Shown here in pieces: positions 15,594 to 24,091 of a DNA stretch of 26,112 nt; the first letter of the stretch is position 1, and each line of letters starts with the position of its first letter. Made by a program: the position numbers and the translations under genes. Below the pieces are notes generated by a model, which was given only the letters and a program-made list of their open reading frames with translations, had not been told where the DNA came from and did no database searches. Origin of the DNA: an uncultured Odoribacter sp. (GTDB lineage: Bacteria > Bacteroidota > Bacteroidia > Bacteroidales > Marinifilaceae); contig UQTM01000045.1 of NCBI GenBank assembly GCA_900544025.1, forward strand, positions 1-26,112, read 5' to 3'.

Positions 15594-17918
15594 TTAATAA
15601 AATTCTTCGTCTTCTTCGTCTATTTCCACGGCTTCGGCCTCGGAAACCGTTTCGTCACAATCCAGGCGTTTATTTATCCCCATAGGACGCTCAAACGGAC
15701 GTTCGGAAATCCTTACTTTAGGATCGGCCTGTACTTTTTGTAAGAATAACGCCCAGATCGGCAAGGCCATGCTGGCTCCCTGCCCATTCGCCAAATTCTG
15801 GAAATGGATAGAACGATCTTCGGCACCTACCCACACGCCGCCCACTAAATCAGGAGTGATAGCCATAAACCAACCGTCTGCATGTTCTTGCGTGGTTCCG
15901 GTTTTTCCGCCCATTGGATTCATCAGCTTGTATTTATAACGTAAACGTATCCCTGTACCGCTGGTCACGACCCCCTCCAGCAGGTTACACATGAGATAAG
16001 CTGTATTTTCGGTAATTACTTCCCGCGATTGGGGCTTAAATTCGGCCAGTACATTACCATATTTATCCTCGATACGCGACACAGGGAGAGGAGAATTGTA
16101 CACTCCCTTGTTCGCATAAATAGAATAAGCCGCCACCATTTCTTTGACTGTAATTTCCGCTGTCCCTAAAAAGACCGAAGGCACGGGATCGATAAAACTG
16201 GAAATTCCCATCTTATGCGCCATTTGCGCCACAGCCTGAGGGGTAAATTGCTTTAAAACCCAACCGGATATATTATTTTCGGAATTAGCCAATCCCCAAC
16301 GCAAAGTCACCATTTCTCCGGCTCTTTTAGTTCCTCCTCTTGCCGCCCAGGGAGTTCCGTCCGGCAAAATAAAGGTTTGCTGAATATTCGGCACTTTATC
16401 GCAAGGTCCTAACCCTTCCTGCATAGCAAGAGTGTAAAGGATCGGTTTGATTGTCGATCCCACCTGCCGTTTTCCTGTACTTACCATGTCATACATGAAA
16501 TAACGGTAATCCGGTCCACCGACGTAAGCTTTAATGTGTCCTGTTTGTGGCTCCATCACCATAAAACCGGCCCGGAAAAAAGATTTGTAGTGCTTGATAG
16601 AATCCAAAGGAGTCATCACCGTATCGCGTAGGCCTTTCCAGGTAAATATTTGCATAGATACGGGCACATCAAAGGTTTTTCGTATTTCAGCGTAGCTTTT
16701 CCCTTCCGATTTCAATACCCGGTAACGTTCCGACTGCCGGATCGACCGGTTCAAAGCTCCCTCTATTTCTTCTTGTGTCATATCGTTAGAGAAAGGTGAA
16801 TTACGCTTATGCACTTTTTCTTTATCGAAAACAGGCTGTAAATCTTTCGATAAATGTTCTTTCACTGCTTCTTCGGCATATTTCTGCATCCGGGAATCGA
16901 GAGTTGTATAAATTTTCAATCCATCGGAATAAAGATCGTAATGCGAACCGTCCACTTTCAAGTTTTTCTTACACCAGCCGTATAATGCATCGTTCTCCCA
17001 AGCAGTAGAATCGAGGCGGAATTGTTCCACACTCTTATAACGCGCTCTTTCCGGCTTATTGGCAGTCATATATAAACGAAGATGTTCCCGGAAATAGGTG
17101 GCTAACCCTTCTTTGTGGTCTATCCGTTTGAAATTCAACCCTAAAGGCAAGCGGGAAAGGGAGTCGTATTGGGTTTCCGTGATTTTATCGTATTTCTGCA
17201 TTTGGGAAAGTACCACATTCCGGCGATTCAGCGTCAGTTCGGGACGACGCACGGGATTATAATAAGACGAATTTTTCGCCATACCTACCAGCATGGCGGC
17301 CTGCTCTATTTTCAAGGAATCGAGTGAACTCTGGAAATAAATGTCGGCAGCCGAACTAATTCCTACCGCCAGATTCAAAAAGTCGTATTTATTGAGGTAC
17401 ATGGTCAATATTTCCTCTTTCGTATAACTTTTTTCAAGCCGTACGGCAATCACCCATTCCCTGAATTTACGAATAGCCAACTCAAAAACATTCAGATCGG
17501 CTTCACGCGGAAAGAGCATTTTGGCCAATTGCTGGCTGATCGTACTTCCCCCTCCGGCCGAAGTGTTAGCAGTCAATAATCCTTTCGCTACCCGAAACAA
17601 CCCTCTTACATCCACTCCGCTATGATCGTAGAAACGTACATCTTCCGTTGCAATCAAAGCATCGATAACCGTTTGGGGTATTTCCTTATATTCCGTATAT
17701 TTTCGGTTTTCTTTTTCGAAATATTTATTCATCACCGGCCCATCCTCGAAATAGACTTCCGAGGCAAAGCGGTTATTCGGGTTCTCAAGTTCTTCGAAAG
17801 TAGGCATAAATCCCAGCTTACCTTCGGCAATCAGCCAGAAGAAAAGAAAAGCACCTGCCAGGCAAAGCAGAATCGCCGACCAGAATATGACGAATAATTT
17901 CCAATATCTTTTAAACAT
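15594..17918 (-). CDS. mrcA: Class A penicillin-binding protein (PBP1A type)
   Basis: This 774-residue bifunctional enzyme polymerises and cross-links peptidoglycan on the periplasmic face of the inner membrane. After a membrane anchor (about residues 8-30), the GT51 glycosyltransferase domain has ATEDVRFYDHSGVD with catalytic Glu92, and GGGSTISQQLAK. The transpeptidase domain has STIK with active Ser488, the SxN-type motif at SENN, and GGKTGTT with Lys672. The tail is acidic (DEEDEEFY). Length is normal for the family. It is transcribed with radA downstream. A TAnnTTTG element lies upstream. Confidence 0.96.
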   Translation of the reverse strand: MFKRYWKLFVIFWSAILLCLAGAFLFFWLIAEGKLGFMPTFEELENPNNRFASEVYFEDGPVMNKYFEKENRKYTEYKEIPQTVIDALIATEDVRFYDHSGVDVRGLFRVAKGLLTANTSAGGGSTISQQLAKMLFPREADLNVFELAIRKFREWVIAVRLEKSYTKEEILTMYLNKYDFLNLAVGISSAADIYFQSSLDSLKIEQAAMLVGMAKNSSYYNPVRRPELTLNRRNVVLSQMQKYDKITETQYDSLSRLPLGLNFKRIDHKEGLATYFREHLRLYMTANKPERARYKSVEQFRLDSTAWENDALYGWCKKNLKVDGSHYDLYSDGLKIYTTLDSRMQKYAEEAVKEHLSKDLQPVFDKEKVHKRNSPFSNDMTQEEIEGALNRSIRQSERYRVLKSEGKSYAEIRKTFDVPVSMQIFTWKGLRDTVMTPLDSIKHYKSFFRAGFMVMEPQTGHIKAYVGGPDYRYFMYDMVSTGKRQVGSTIKPILYTLAMQEGLGPCDKVPNIQQTFILPDGTPWAARGGTKRAGEMVTLRWGLANSENNISGWVLKQFTPQAVAQMAHKMGISSFIDPVPSVFLGTAEITVKEMVAAYSIYANKGVYNSPLPVSRIEDKYGNVLAEFKPQSREVITENTAYLMCNLLEGVVTSGTGIRLRYKYKLMNPMGGKTGTTQEHADGWFMAITPDLVGGVWVGAEDRSIHFQNLANGQGASMALPIWALFLQKVQADPKVRISERPFERPMGINKRLDCDETVSEAEAVEIDEEDEEFY

Positions 17919-17941
17919 ACCTATTCGTGTTATTATTTCCG

Positions 17942-17949
17942 CAAAAGTA
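17942..17949 (-). promoter_or_regulatory. -7 promoter element of the PBP-radA operon
   Basis: TACTTTTG on the minus strand matches TAnnTTTG exactly, 23 bases before the ATG at 17918. A TTTG is present upstream at 17965-17968 but only 15 bases away, shorter than the usual 19-21. Confidence 0.55.
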
Positions 17950-17988
17950 ACGAAAAACTAAATGCAAACTAATAAGTTACAAACAAAA

Positions 17989-18008
17989 ATGCCGCATTTC
18001 TGCGGCAT
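17989..18008 (-). terminator. Terminator of the carAB transcript
   Basis: On the minus strand ATGCCGCA-GAAA-TGCGGCAT forms an 8-bp GC-rich stem with a GNRA-type tetraloop, followed by TTTTTG. It lies 32 bases past the carB stop and before the PBP promoter. Confidence 0.85.
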
Positions 18009-18040
18009 CCTTGTTATATAAATCCATTTGTTCCAGGAGA

Positions 18041-21000
18041 TTATTGATACTCATCCCAGCTCTTAATAGCAATGTCCGCTTTATCCACTTTACAAATGGC
18101 GTAAATAAAAGCACTCGCTAAACGGGCATTTGTGATCAACGGAATATTATAATCCACAGCTGCCCGGCGAATTTTATATCCATTATCTAACTCCCGTTTG
18201 GTGTAGTTTTTCGGAATGTTGATTACCATATCGATTTTCTTATTCTTCAGGTAATCCATGATATTCGGCTCTTTTTCTTCGTCGGGCCAATGCAGCACCG
18301 TTACATCGATACCGTTTTCTTCGAAAAATTTGGCTGTCCCGGCAGTAGCAAAAATGGAATACCCATTATCGATCAACATTTTAGTGGAATCGAGTAATTC
18401 CACTTTAGAACGTGTGGGACCGGATGAGATCAGGATATTTTTTTCCGGAATCCGGTGTCCCACAGAAATCATACTTTTCAGGATGGCTTCGTAGTAGTTT
18501 TCACCGATACAACCCACTTCTCCGGTGGACGACATATCCACTCCCAGCACGGGGTCGGCTTTCAACAAACGGGCAAACGAGAATTGGGAAGCTTTTACAC
18601 CTACGTAATCGAGTTCGAATACCGATTTATTCAAGGATTCCACTTGCTCGCCCAGCATGATGCGGGTCGCCATTTCGATAAAGTTATATTTTAACACCTT
18701 GGAAACGAACGGAAAACTACGGGATGCCCGAAGGTTACATTCGATCACTTTAATATCGTTGTCCTTTGCAAGAAACTGCATATTGAAAGGCCCTGAAATG
18801 TTCAATTCCTTAGCGATAGCCCTTGCAATTTTTTTAATCCGGCGAAGAGTTTCCACATAAAGTTTCTGAGCGGGGAACACAATGGTGGCGTCACCGGAGT
18901 GAACTCCCGCAAATTCTACGTGCTCGCTGATGGCATAGGCTTTCACTTCACCGTTTTGTGCCACTGCATCGATCTCGACTTCCTTAGCCTGTTCGATAAA
19001 CTCTGTAACGACCACCGGGTGATCTTTCGACACTTCGGCAGCCAGCTCCAGGAAATGAGCCAATTCATCCCGGTTCGATACTACGTTCATGGCAGCTCCC
19101 GAAAGCACGTAAGAAGGCCGGATCAATACCGGGAATCCCACTTCGTCCACAAACGTATAGATATCGTCGAGACTGGTCAGTTCTCTCCAACGAGGCTGGT
19201 CGATACCCAGCCGGTCGCACATGGTAGAAAATTTCTGACGGTCTTCCGCCCGGTCGATATTTTCGGCAGAAGTTCCTAAAATATTCACATGCTGCCCGTT
19301 CAAACGCATAGCCAGGTTATTAGGGATCTGTCCTCCGGTCGAAACGATTACCCCTTTGGGCTGCTCGAATTCGACAATATCCATCACTCTTTCGAAAGAC
19401 AGTTCGTCGAAATACAATCTGTCGCAAGTGTCGTAATCCGTACTAACCGTTTCAGGGTTATAGTTGATCATCACAGAACGGTATCCGGCCTTTTTAATCG
19501 TGTTCAAAGCACTGACCCCACACCAGTCGAATTCTACGCTACTCCCGATGCGGTATGCCCCCGATCCCAACACAATTACAGAACGACCGTCGTGCTCGTA
19601 CTGAATATCGTTCTCACTGCCGTTATAGGTAACATACAGATAGTTGGTCATAGCCGGATATTCCCCGGCCAGCGTATCGATTTGCTTGATACAAGGCAGG
19701 ATATTCAATCCCTTACGATATTCCCGCACCTTCAACATCTTTTGATGTGCTGTAAGCCGATCGTCTTTAACGGTGAAACGCCCGATCTGAAAATCGGAGA
19801 AACCCATTTGTTTAGCTTGCTTCAAAAGCACAGAGCTAACCCCGGTAATCGTGCTGTATTTATTGAGTTCTTCTTTCAGGTCATGAATATTTCTAAGCTT
19901 TTCCAAAAACCACTTATCGATTTTGGTCATATCATGGATTTTATCCACAGAATATCCCTTGGTAAAAGCCTCTTCTATGGCAAAAATACGTTTATCCGTA
20001 GGATTTACCAGTTCTTCATCCACATCATCGATCGTAAGTTTATTTCCCACAAATCCATGCATGCCCTGTCCCACCATACGAAGACCTTTTTGAATCGCTT
20101 CTTCAAAGGTACGGCCGATCGCCATAATTTCACCCACACTTTTCATGGATGAACCGATCAGTTTGGAAACTCCTTCGAATTTGTTTAAATCCCAACGGGG
20201 AATTTTACAAACCACATAATCCAGAGCAGGTTCGAAACAAGCCGTAGTTACTTTTGTTACTGAATTTTTAATTTCGTGTAATCCGTAACCCAAACCCAAT
20301 TTAGCAGCGACAAAAGCCAACGGATACCCGGTAGCTTTCGATGCCAAAGCACTGGAACGGGAAAGACGGGCATTTACTTCGATCACCCGGTAATCTTCCG
20401 AGTTAGGATCTAAAGTATATTGCACATTGCATTCACCCACAATTCCTATATGCCGGATAATTTTGATCGCAATAGCACGTAATTTATGATATTCGCTGTT
20501 ACTCAAAGTTTGCGAAGGAGCCACTACGATGCTTTCTCCCGTATGGATACCGAGCGGATCGAAGTTTTCCATATTACAAACGGTGATACAATTATCATAT
20601 TTGTCGCGCACTACTTCATATTCTACCTCTTTCCAGCCTTTCAGCGATTCTTCCACCAATATCTGAGGAGAATATGCAAAAGCACTCGAAGCCAGCTTTA
20701 TCAATTCTTCTTCATTCGAGCAAAAACCCGACCCTAATCCTCCTAAAGTGTAAGCAGCACGCACAATAATAGGAAAGCCCAATTCCTTAGAAGCGTTTAA
20801 AGCTTCCTTCATGTTGTTGGCAGCGATACTCCGGGGAGTTTTTACATCTATCTCACGAAGTTTATTAGCGAATATTTCCCGGTCCTCTGTGTCGATGATG
20901 GATTGTACCGGAGTTCCCAAAACTTCCACACCGTATTTTTCCAATACACCGTTCTGATAAAGGGCAACACCACAATTCAACGCAGTCTGTCCGCCGAAAG

Positions 21001-21256
21001 AAAGCAAAATCCCGTCAGGACGTTCTTTTTTAATTACCTCTTCCACATATTCAGGGGTAACGGGCAGATAATATATTTTATCCGCAACTCCTTCGGAAGT
21101 CTGTACGGTGGCGATATTCGGATTGATCAACACGGTGTATTTACCTTCTTCCCGCATAGCTTTCAGAGCCTGAGAACCCGAGTAGTCGAATTCTCCTGCC
21201 TGGCCAATTTTCAACGCACCGGAACCAAGCAGTAATATTTTATTTATTTCTTTCAT
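18041..21256 (-). CDS. carB: Carbamoyl-phosphate synthase large subunit
   Basis: The 1071-residue protein makes carbamoyl phosphate from bicarbonate, two ATP and ammonia channelled from CarA, feeding arginine and pyrimidine synthesis. Two homologous ATP-grasp halves are visible. The first starts KILLLGSGALKIGQAGEFDYSGSQALKA and has GGQTALNCG and EVNARLSRSSALASKATGYPLA. The second starts IVLGSGAYRIGSSVEFDW and has STGGQIPNN, IRPSYVLSGAAM and ECNLRASRSFPFVSKV. The C-terminal allosteric domain (MGS-like) begins near NILISSGPT. The frame can be extended two codons to a TTG at 21262; I prefer the ATG at 21256 because family members start at this point. carA lies upstream with a 65-base gap. Confidence 0.98.
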   Translation of the reverse strand: MKEINKILLLGSGALKIGQAGEFDYSGSQALKAMREEGKYTVLINPNIATVQTSEGVADKIYYLPVTPEYVEEVIKKERPDGILLSFGGQTALNCGVALYQNGVLEKYGVEVLGTPVQSIIDTEDREIFANKLREIDVKTPRSIAANNMKEALNASKELGFPIIVRAAYTLGGLGSGFCSNEEELIKLASSAFAYSPQILVEESLKGWKEVEYEVVRDKYDNCITVCNMENFDPLGIHTGESIVVAPSQTLSNSEYHKLRAIAIKIIRHIGIVGECNVQYTLDPNSEDYRVIEVNARLSRSSALASKATGYPLAFVAAKLGLGYGLHEIKNSVTKVTTACFEPALDYVVCKIPRWDLNKFEGVSKLIGSSMKSVGEIMAIGRTFEEAIQKGLRMVGQGMHGFVGNKLTIDDVDEELVNPTDKRIFAIEEAFTKGYSVDKIHDMTKIDKWFLEKLRNIHDLKEELNKYSTITGVSSVLLKQAKQMGFSDFQIGRFTVKDDRLTAHQKMLKVREYRKGLNILPCIKQIDTLAGEYPAMTNYLYVTYNGSENDIQYEHDGRSVIVLGSGAYRIGSSVEFDWCGVSALNTIKKAGYRSVMINYNPETVSTDYDTCDRLYFDELSFERVMDIVEFEQPKGVIVSTGGQIPNNLAMRLNGQHVNILGTSAENIDRAEDRQKFSTMCDRLGIDQPRWRELTSLDDIYTFVDEVGFPVLIRPSYVLSGAAMNVVSNRDELAHFLELAAEVSKDHPVVVTEFIEQAKEVEIDAVAQNGEVKAYAISEHVEFAGVHSGDATIVFPAQKLYVETLRRIKKIARAIAKELNISGPFNMQFLAKDNDIKVIECNLRASRSFPFVSKVLKYNFIEMATRIMLGEQVESLNKSVFELDYVGVKASQFSFARLLKADPVLGVDMSSTGEVGCIGENYYEAILKSMISVGHRIPEKNILISSGPTRSKVELLDSTKMLIDNGYSIFATAGTAKFFEENGIDVTVLHWPDEEKEPNIMDYLKNKKIDMVINIPKNYTKRELDNGYKIRRAAVDYNIPLITNARLASAFIYAICKVDKADIAIKSWDEYQ

Positions 21257-21321
21257 TTTCAACTGTTAATTTTAGATTGTAAATTTTGAATTGCTTTTGC
21301 AATCTTTTTCTTTTTTGTTCT

Positions 21322-22410
21322 TTACTTTTTACCTTTTGCTTTTTCAATGTTCTCTATAAAGATATCGAAAAGATATTCGGTATCTACCGGCCCACTGCAA
21401 GCCTCAGGATGAAACTGAGCTGAAAAGAAAGGTTTTGATTTATGGCGTATTCCTTCGTTCGTACCATCGTTTACATTTACAAAGAACGGTTCCCAGTCGG
21501 AAGGAAGAGTTTTATCGTCGATAGCAAATCCGTGATTCTGCGAAGTGATGAAACAACGGTTATTACCCGGCTGCATCACCGGCTGATTATGGCTGCGGTG
21601 ACCGTATTTCAATTTATAGGTTTCGGCCCCGGCAGCTCTTGCCATTAACTGATTGCCTAAGCAAATTCCCATAACCGGTTTATCACCCGATAATATTTTA
21701 CGGATATTTTGAACGGTGATTTCACATTTTGCAGGATCGCCCGGACCATTGGAAAGAAATATTCCGTCACATTCCTCGTTGGTAAAATCATAATCCCAAG
21801 GCACGCGTTTCACAGTCACGTCCCGTTTCAACAGGCAACGGATGATATTGTATTTCACACCGCAATCCACTAACACCACTTTATATTTACCGTTTCCGTA
21901 CTCTTTCACTTCTTTTGTGGAAACTTCCGCTACGACGTTGTTTTCGTTCGGATCATAAAAAGGTACGGGAATATTATCGAATTCGATTCTGCCAAGCATC
22001 GCACCATGTTCACGCAATCTTTTTGTGAGTGCTCGGGTATCTATACCAAAAAGCCCCGGAACTTGTTGATCTTTCAACCATTGACCGAGGCTTTTTTGTG
22101 AATTCCAATGACTGTATGCAAACGAATAATCGGAAATAATCAGAGCTGTACAATGAATTTTATCCGATTCGAAGAACTTAGAAATGCCGCCATCCTCATC
22201 ATCTACGGGAACACCGTAATTACCGATCATCGGATAAGTTGGAACGAGAATTTGTCCCTTGTACGAGGGATCGGTCAAGCTTTCAGGATATCCTGTCATT
22301 GCCGTGTAGAACACTACTTCCCCGGCAACCGATTTCTCATACCCGAAAGAAGTACCTTCATAAACTGTTCCGTCCTGCAGAACTAAACGTGCTTTTTTTA
22401 AATTTTGCAT
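21322..22410 (-). CDS. carA: Carbamoyl-phosphate synthase small subunit
   Basis: This 362-residue glutaminase subunit releases ammonia from glutamine for CarB. The N-terminal CarA domain starts KARLVLQDGTVYEGTSFG and includes EVVFYTAMTGYPESLTDPSY. The class I amidotransferase domain has VDCGVKYNI, SNGPGDP, GICLGNQ with nucleophile Cys250, the KYGHRSHNQPV block, and FHPEACSGP with the catalytic His and Glu. Asn replaces the His often found in GICLGHQ; that position is not catalytic. Length is normal. It is first in the carAB operon, and its promoter overlaps a pair of ARG-box-like sites. Confidence 0.98.
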   Translation of the reverse strand: MQNLKKARLVLQDGTVYEGTSFGYEKSVAGEVVFYTAMTGYPESLTDPSYKGQILVPTYPMIGNYGVPVDDEDGGISKFFESDKIHCTALIISDYSFAYSHWNSQKSLGQWLKDQQVPGLFGIDTRALTKRLREHGAMLGRIEFDNIPVPFYDPNENNVVAEVSTKEVKEYGNGKYKVVLVDCGVKYNIIRCLLKRDVTVKRVPWDYDFTNEECDGIFLSNGPGDPAKCEITVQNIRKILSGDKPVMGICLGNQLMARAAGAETYKLKYGHRSHNQPVMQPGNNRCFITSQNHGFAIDDKTLPSDWEPFFVNVNDGTNEGIRHKSKPFFSAQFHPEACSGPVDTEYLFDIFIENIEKAKGKK

Positions 22411-22452
22411 ATCTATTTGTGTGAACTAATTTACCTAACGTCCAAATTGGTG

Positions 22453-22484
22453 CAAAGGTAATAAAAGTTTTTTCTTCCTACAAA
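22453..22484 (-). promoter_or_regulatory. Promoter of carAB
   Basis: On the minus strand TTTG (22484-22481), 20 bases, then TACCTTTG (22460-22453) fits the Bacteroidota consensus fully. The transcript would start near 22446, giving a leader of about 36 bases before the carA ATG at 22410. Confidence 0.8.
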
Positions 22485-22520
22485 GAATATTTATGCACAT
22501 ATTTTGAATAAATATACAAC
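22482..22520. promoter_or_regulatory. Two ARG-box-like ArgR operator sites
   Basis: Site 1 (22482-22499) reads aaAGAATATTTATGCAca; site 2 (22503-22520) reads ttTGAATAAATATACAac. Against the E. coli ARG box TGAAT-wwww-ATTCA they match 8 and 9 of the 10 fixed core positions. The centres are 21 bp apart with 3 bp between the 18-bp boxes, the arrangement bound by ArgR hexamers. They lie between divergent carA and argR and overlap the -33 TTTG of carA. That this species' ArgR uses an E. coli-like box is an inference. Confidence 0.55.
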
Positions 22521-22574
22521 GATACGCATAACTAAAAGATTATAGGGAAAAAACATTCGAATAAAATTATTTAC

Positions 22575-22582
22575 TACTTTTG
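22575..22582 (+). promoter_or_regulatory. -7 promoter element of argR
   Basis: TACTTTTG matches TAnnTTTG exactly. A transcript start near 22589 gives a 40-base leader to the ATG at 22629 and excludes the TTG at 22590 as start codon. The -33 element is weak (TTCG at 22556-22559, only 15 bases away). Confidence 0.6.
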
Positions 22583-22628
22583 CAAAGTATTGGATTTACA
22601 ACCCAAAAACGAAGTTAAACCGGAGAAT

Positions 22629-23111
22629 ATGAGAAATAAAACAAAGAGACTTTTAACCATACGAAAACTTATCGAATCGGAATTAATTTGTTCACAGGAA
22701 GAATTATTGTTCAAACTGAAAGAATTAAATGTCGAAGCTACACAAAGCACTCTCTCACGAGACTTGAAGTTTATGAAAGTAGCTAAAATCCCGCATAAAG
22801 AGAAAGGATATATATATGTGATTCCGGAGAATCTGAATGAACAAAGAGAAGACAAAGTCAGTTCGGTCATTACAGACACCATATTGAGTGTAGATTTTTC
22901 AGGAAATATGGCAGTAATCAAAACTTTACCCGGTTACGCCAACGCCGTAACCGTATTGATAGACAGTGAAAATTACTTTCAGGTATTGGGCACAATAGCA
23001 GGAGACGACACGATCTTTATCGTAATGCGCGAAGGTATCACTCATTCGGAATTAATCGAAGCTTTAACTTCCGTACATCCCGACATCCATAATCTCTATA
23101 ACAAAAAATAA
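22629..23111 (+). CDS. argR: Arginine repressor ArgR
   Basis: This 160-residue protein is a DNA-binding arginine sensor of the ArgR/AhrC family. The N-terminal winged helix-turn-helix covers about residues 1-70, with TQSTLSRDLKFM as the recognition-helix signature. The C-terminal domain that oligomerises and binds arginine has LPGYANAV and GTIAGDDTIFIV, the GTIAGDD motif being characteristic. The open frame extends to a TTG at 22590, but that codon sits on the predicted transcript start, so I use ATG 22629. It is divergent from carAB with two ARG-box-like sites between. A DJ-1 family gene follows after 14 bases. It probably represses carAB and other arginine genes when arginine is abundant. 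Confidence 0.94.
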   Translation: MRNKTKRLLTIRKLIESELICSQEELLFKLKELNVEATQSTLSRDLKFMKVAKIPHKEKGYIYVIPENLNEQREDKVSSVITDTILSVDFSGNMAVIKTLPGYANAVTVLIDSENYFQVLGTIAGDDTIFIVMREGITHSELIEALTSVHPDIHNLYNKK

Positions 23112-23125
23112 ATCCCAAAGCCACG

Positions 23126-23725
23126 ATGAAAAAAACCGTATTATTCGTTATTCTGAATCAATATGCCGACTGGGAAGCCGCTTATTTATCGTCATTTATA
23201 CTCGCTTTAGGTCAGGATAAATATACAGTGAAAACCGTTTCCTTAACAAAAGATCATGTTCAGTCTTTGGGAGGTTTTACTGTTCTTCCCGACTACGATC
23301 TTCAATCAGCTCCAACAGATTTCGAAGGATTGATTTTAATCGGTGGAATGTCCTGGAGAAACGAAACCGCCCAGCAAGTTAAATCTTTAGTAAAAACTGC
23401 TTTAGACCATAAAAAAGTTCTGGGCGGTATCTGCGATGCTTCGGCTTTTTTAGGAACAATCGGTGTTCTAAACCACGTTAACCATACCAGCAACGATTTA
23501 AACGATCTGAAACAATGGGCCGGAGATATATACACAGGAACTGAAAAATACATTGCACAACCGGCAGTGAGGGACAATAATATTGTTACCGCTAACGGCA
23601 CCGCCTCTTTGGAGTTTGCCAAAGAAGTACTGATTGCCCTGAAAATCGCTTCTGAAGATAAAATTCTTGAATGGTATAATTTCTATAAATTAGGTTTTTA
23701 CGGAGCACCTATGCCAAGTATGTAA
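23126..23725 (+). CDS. DJ-1/PfpI superfamily protein
   Basis: The 199-residue protein has the DJ-1/PfpI (class I amidotransferase-like) fold. The N-terminal strand and acidic residue are in ILNQYADWEAAYL; the nucleophile-elbow Cys is in LGGICDASAFLG; IVTANGTASLEFAKEVL is the conserved C-terminal helix region. The family includes glyoxalase/deglycase-like enzymes, chaperones and proteases, so function cannot be assigned. No partner His is evident in the usual place after the nucleophile (it is Asp), as in several members. It lies 14 bases after argR, with no terminator between them, so it is likely co-transcribed. Confidence 0.87.
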   Translation: MKKTVLFVILNQYADWEAAYLSSFILALGQDKYTVKTVSLTKDHVQSLGGFTVLPDYDLQSAPTDFEGLILIGGMSWRNETAQQVKSLVKTALDHKKVLGGICDASAFLGTIGVLNHVNHTSNDLNDLKQWAGDIYTGTEKYIAQPAVRDNNIVTANGTASLEFAKEVLIALKIASEDKILEWYNFYKLGFYGAPMPSM

Positions 23726-24091
23726 ATTTTATAAAAAGAATCGGACTGGATTATATTTGTTTTTAATCGATCTCTCTTACTATGTATATATAGTAAAATT
23801 TCAGGTATTTACCTGTTGCCTGGAAAATCTCAATAAAAGAAAATGAATAAGCTTTCTTTTTTGAAAAATAAGTGAAGTAAATAAAGTAACGCATTTCACT
23901 CAAACTCATTACACCTAACTTTAAGGTAAAAGCATACAAAGAATTTACCGGAACAAAAATTTAATACATAAATAAAATAAATTATATAGAAAAACTTTAT
24001 AAAATAGCCTCATTTTCAATTTTAAACAGTCAATTTTCAATTATATCAAAAATAGTTATTAAACTTGCATCCCGAATTTTAATTATGTGTC
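23726..24091 (+). promoter_or_regulatory. AT-rich region upstream of panC, with promoter-like words and palindromes
   Basis: No gene is seen in these 366 bases. TATATTTG at 23752-23759 is an exact TAnnTTTG, with TTTT 21 bases upstream (23727-23730). Then come two hairpins: TTACTAT/ATAGTAA (23777-23796) and the 14-base palindrome CAGGTA-TT-TACCTG (23802-23815). Nearer to panC, TAAACTTG (24060-24067) has one mismatch to the -7 consensus. So panC may have a distal promoter with a leader of about 325 bases, a proximal one, or both. The hairpins could instead end the argR transcript, but no T run follows them. Confidence 0.4.

Noticed and set aside
19289..20152. 287-codon plus-strand frame inside carB
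   Set aside because: It lies antisense to well-conserved carB sequence, has no recognisable protein motifs, and is a by-product of carB codon use.
21256..21262. TTG as the carB start codon, two codons upstream of ATG
   Set aside because: The ATG gives the usual N terminus of the family; nothing favours the TTG.
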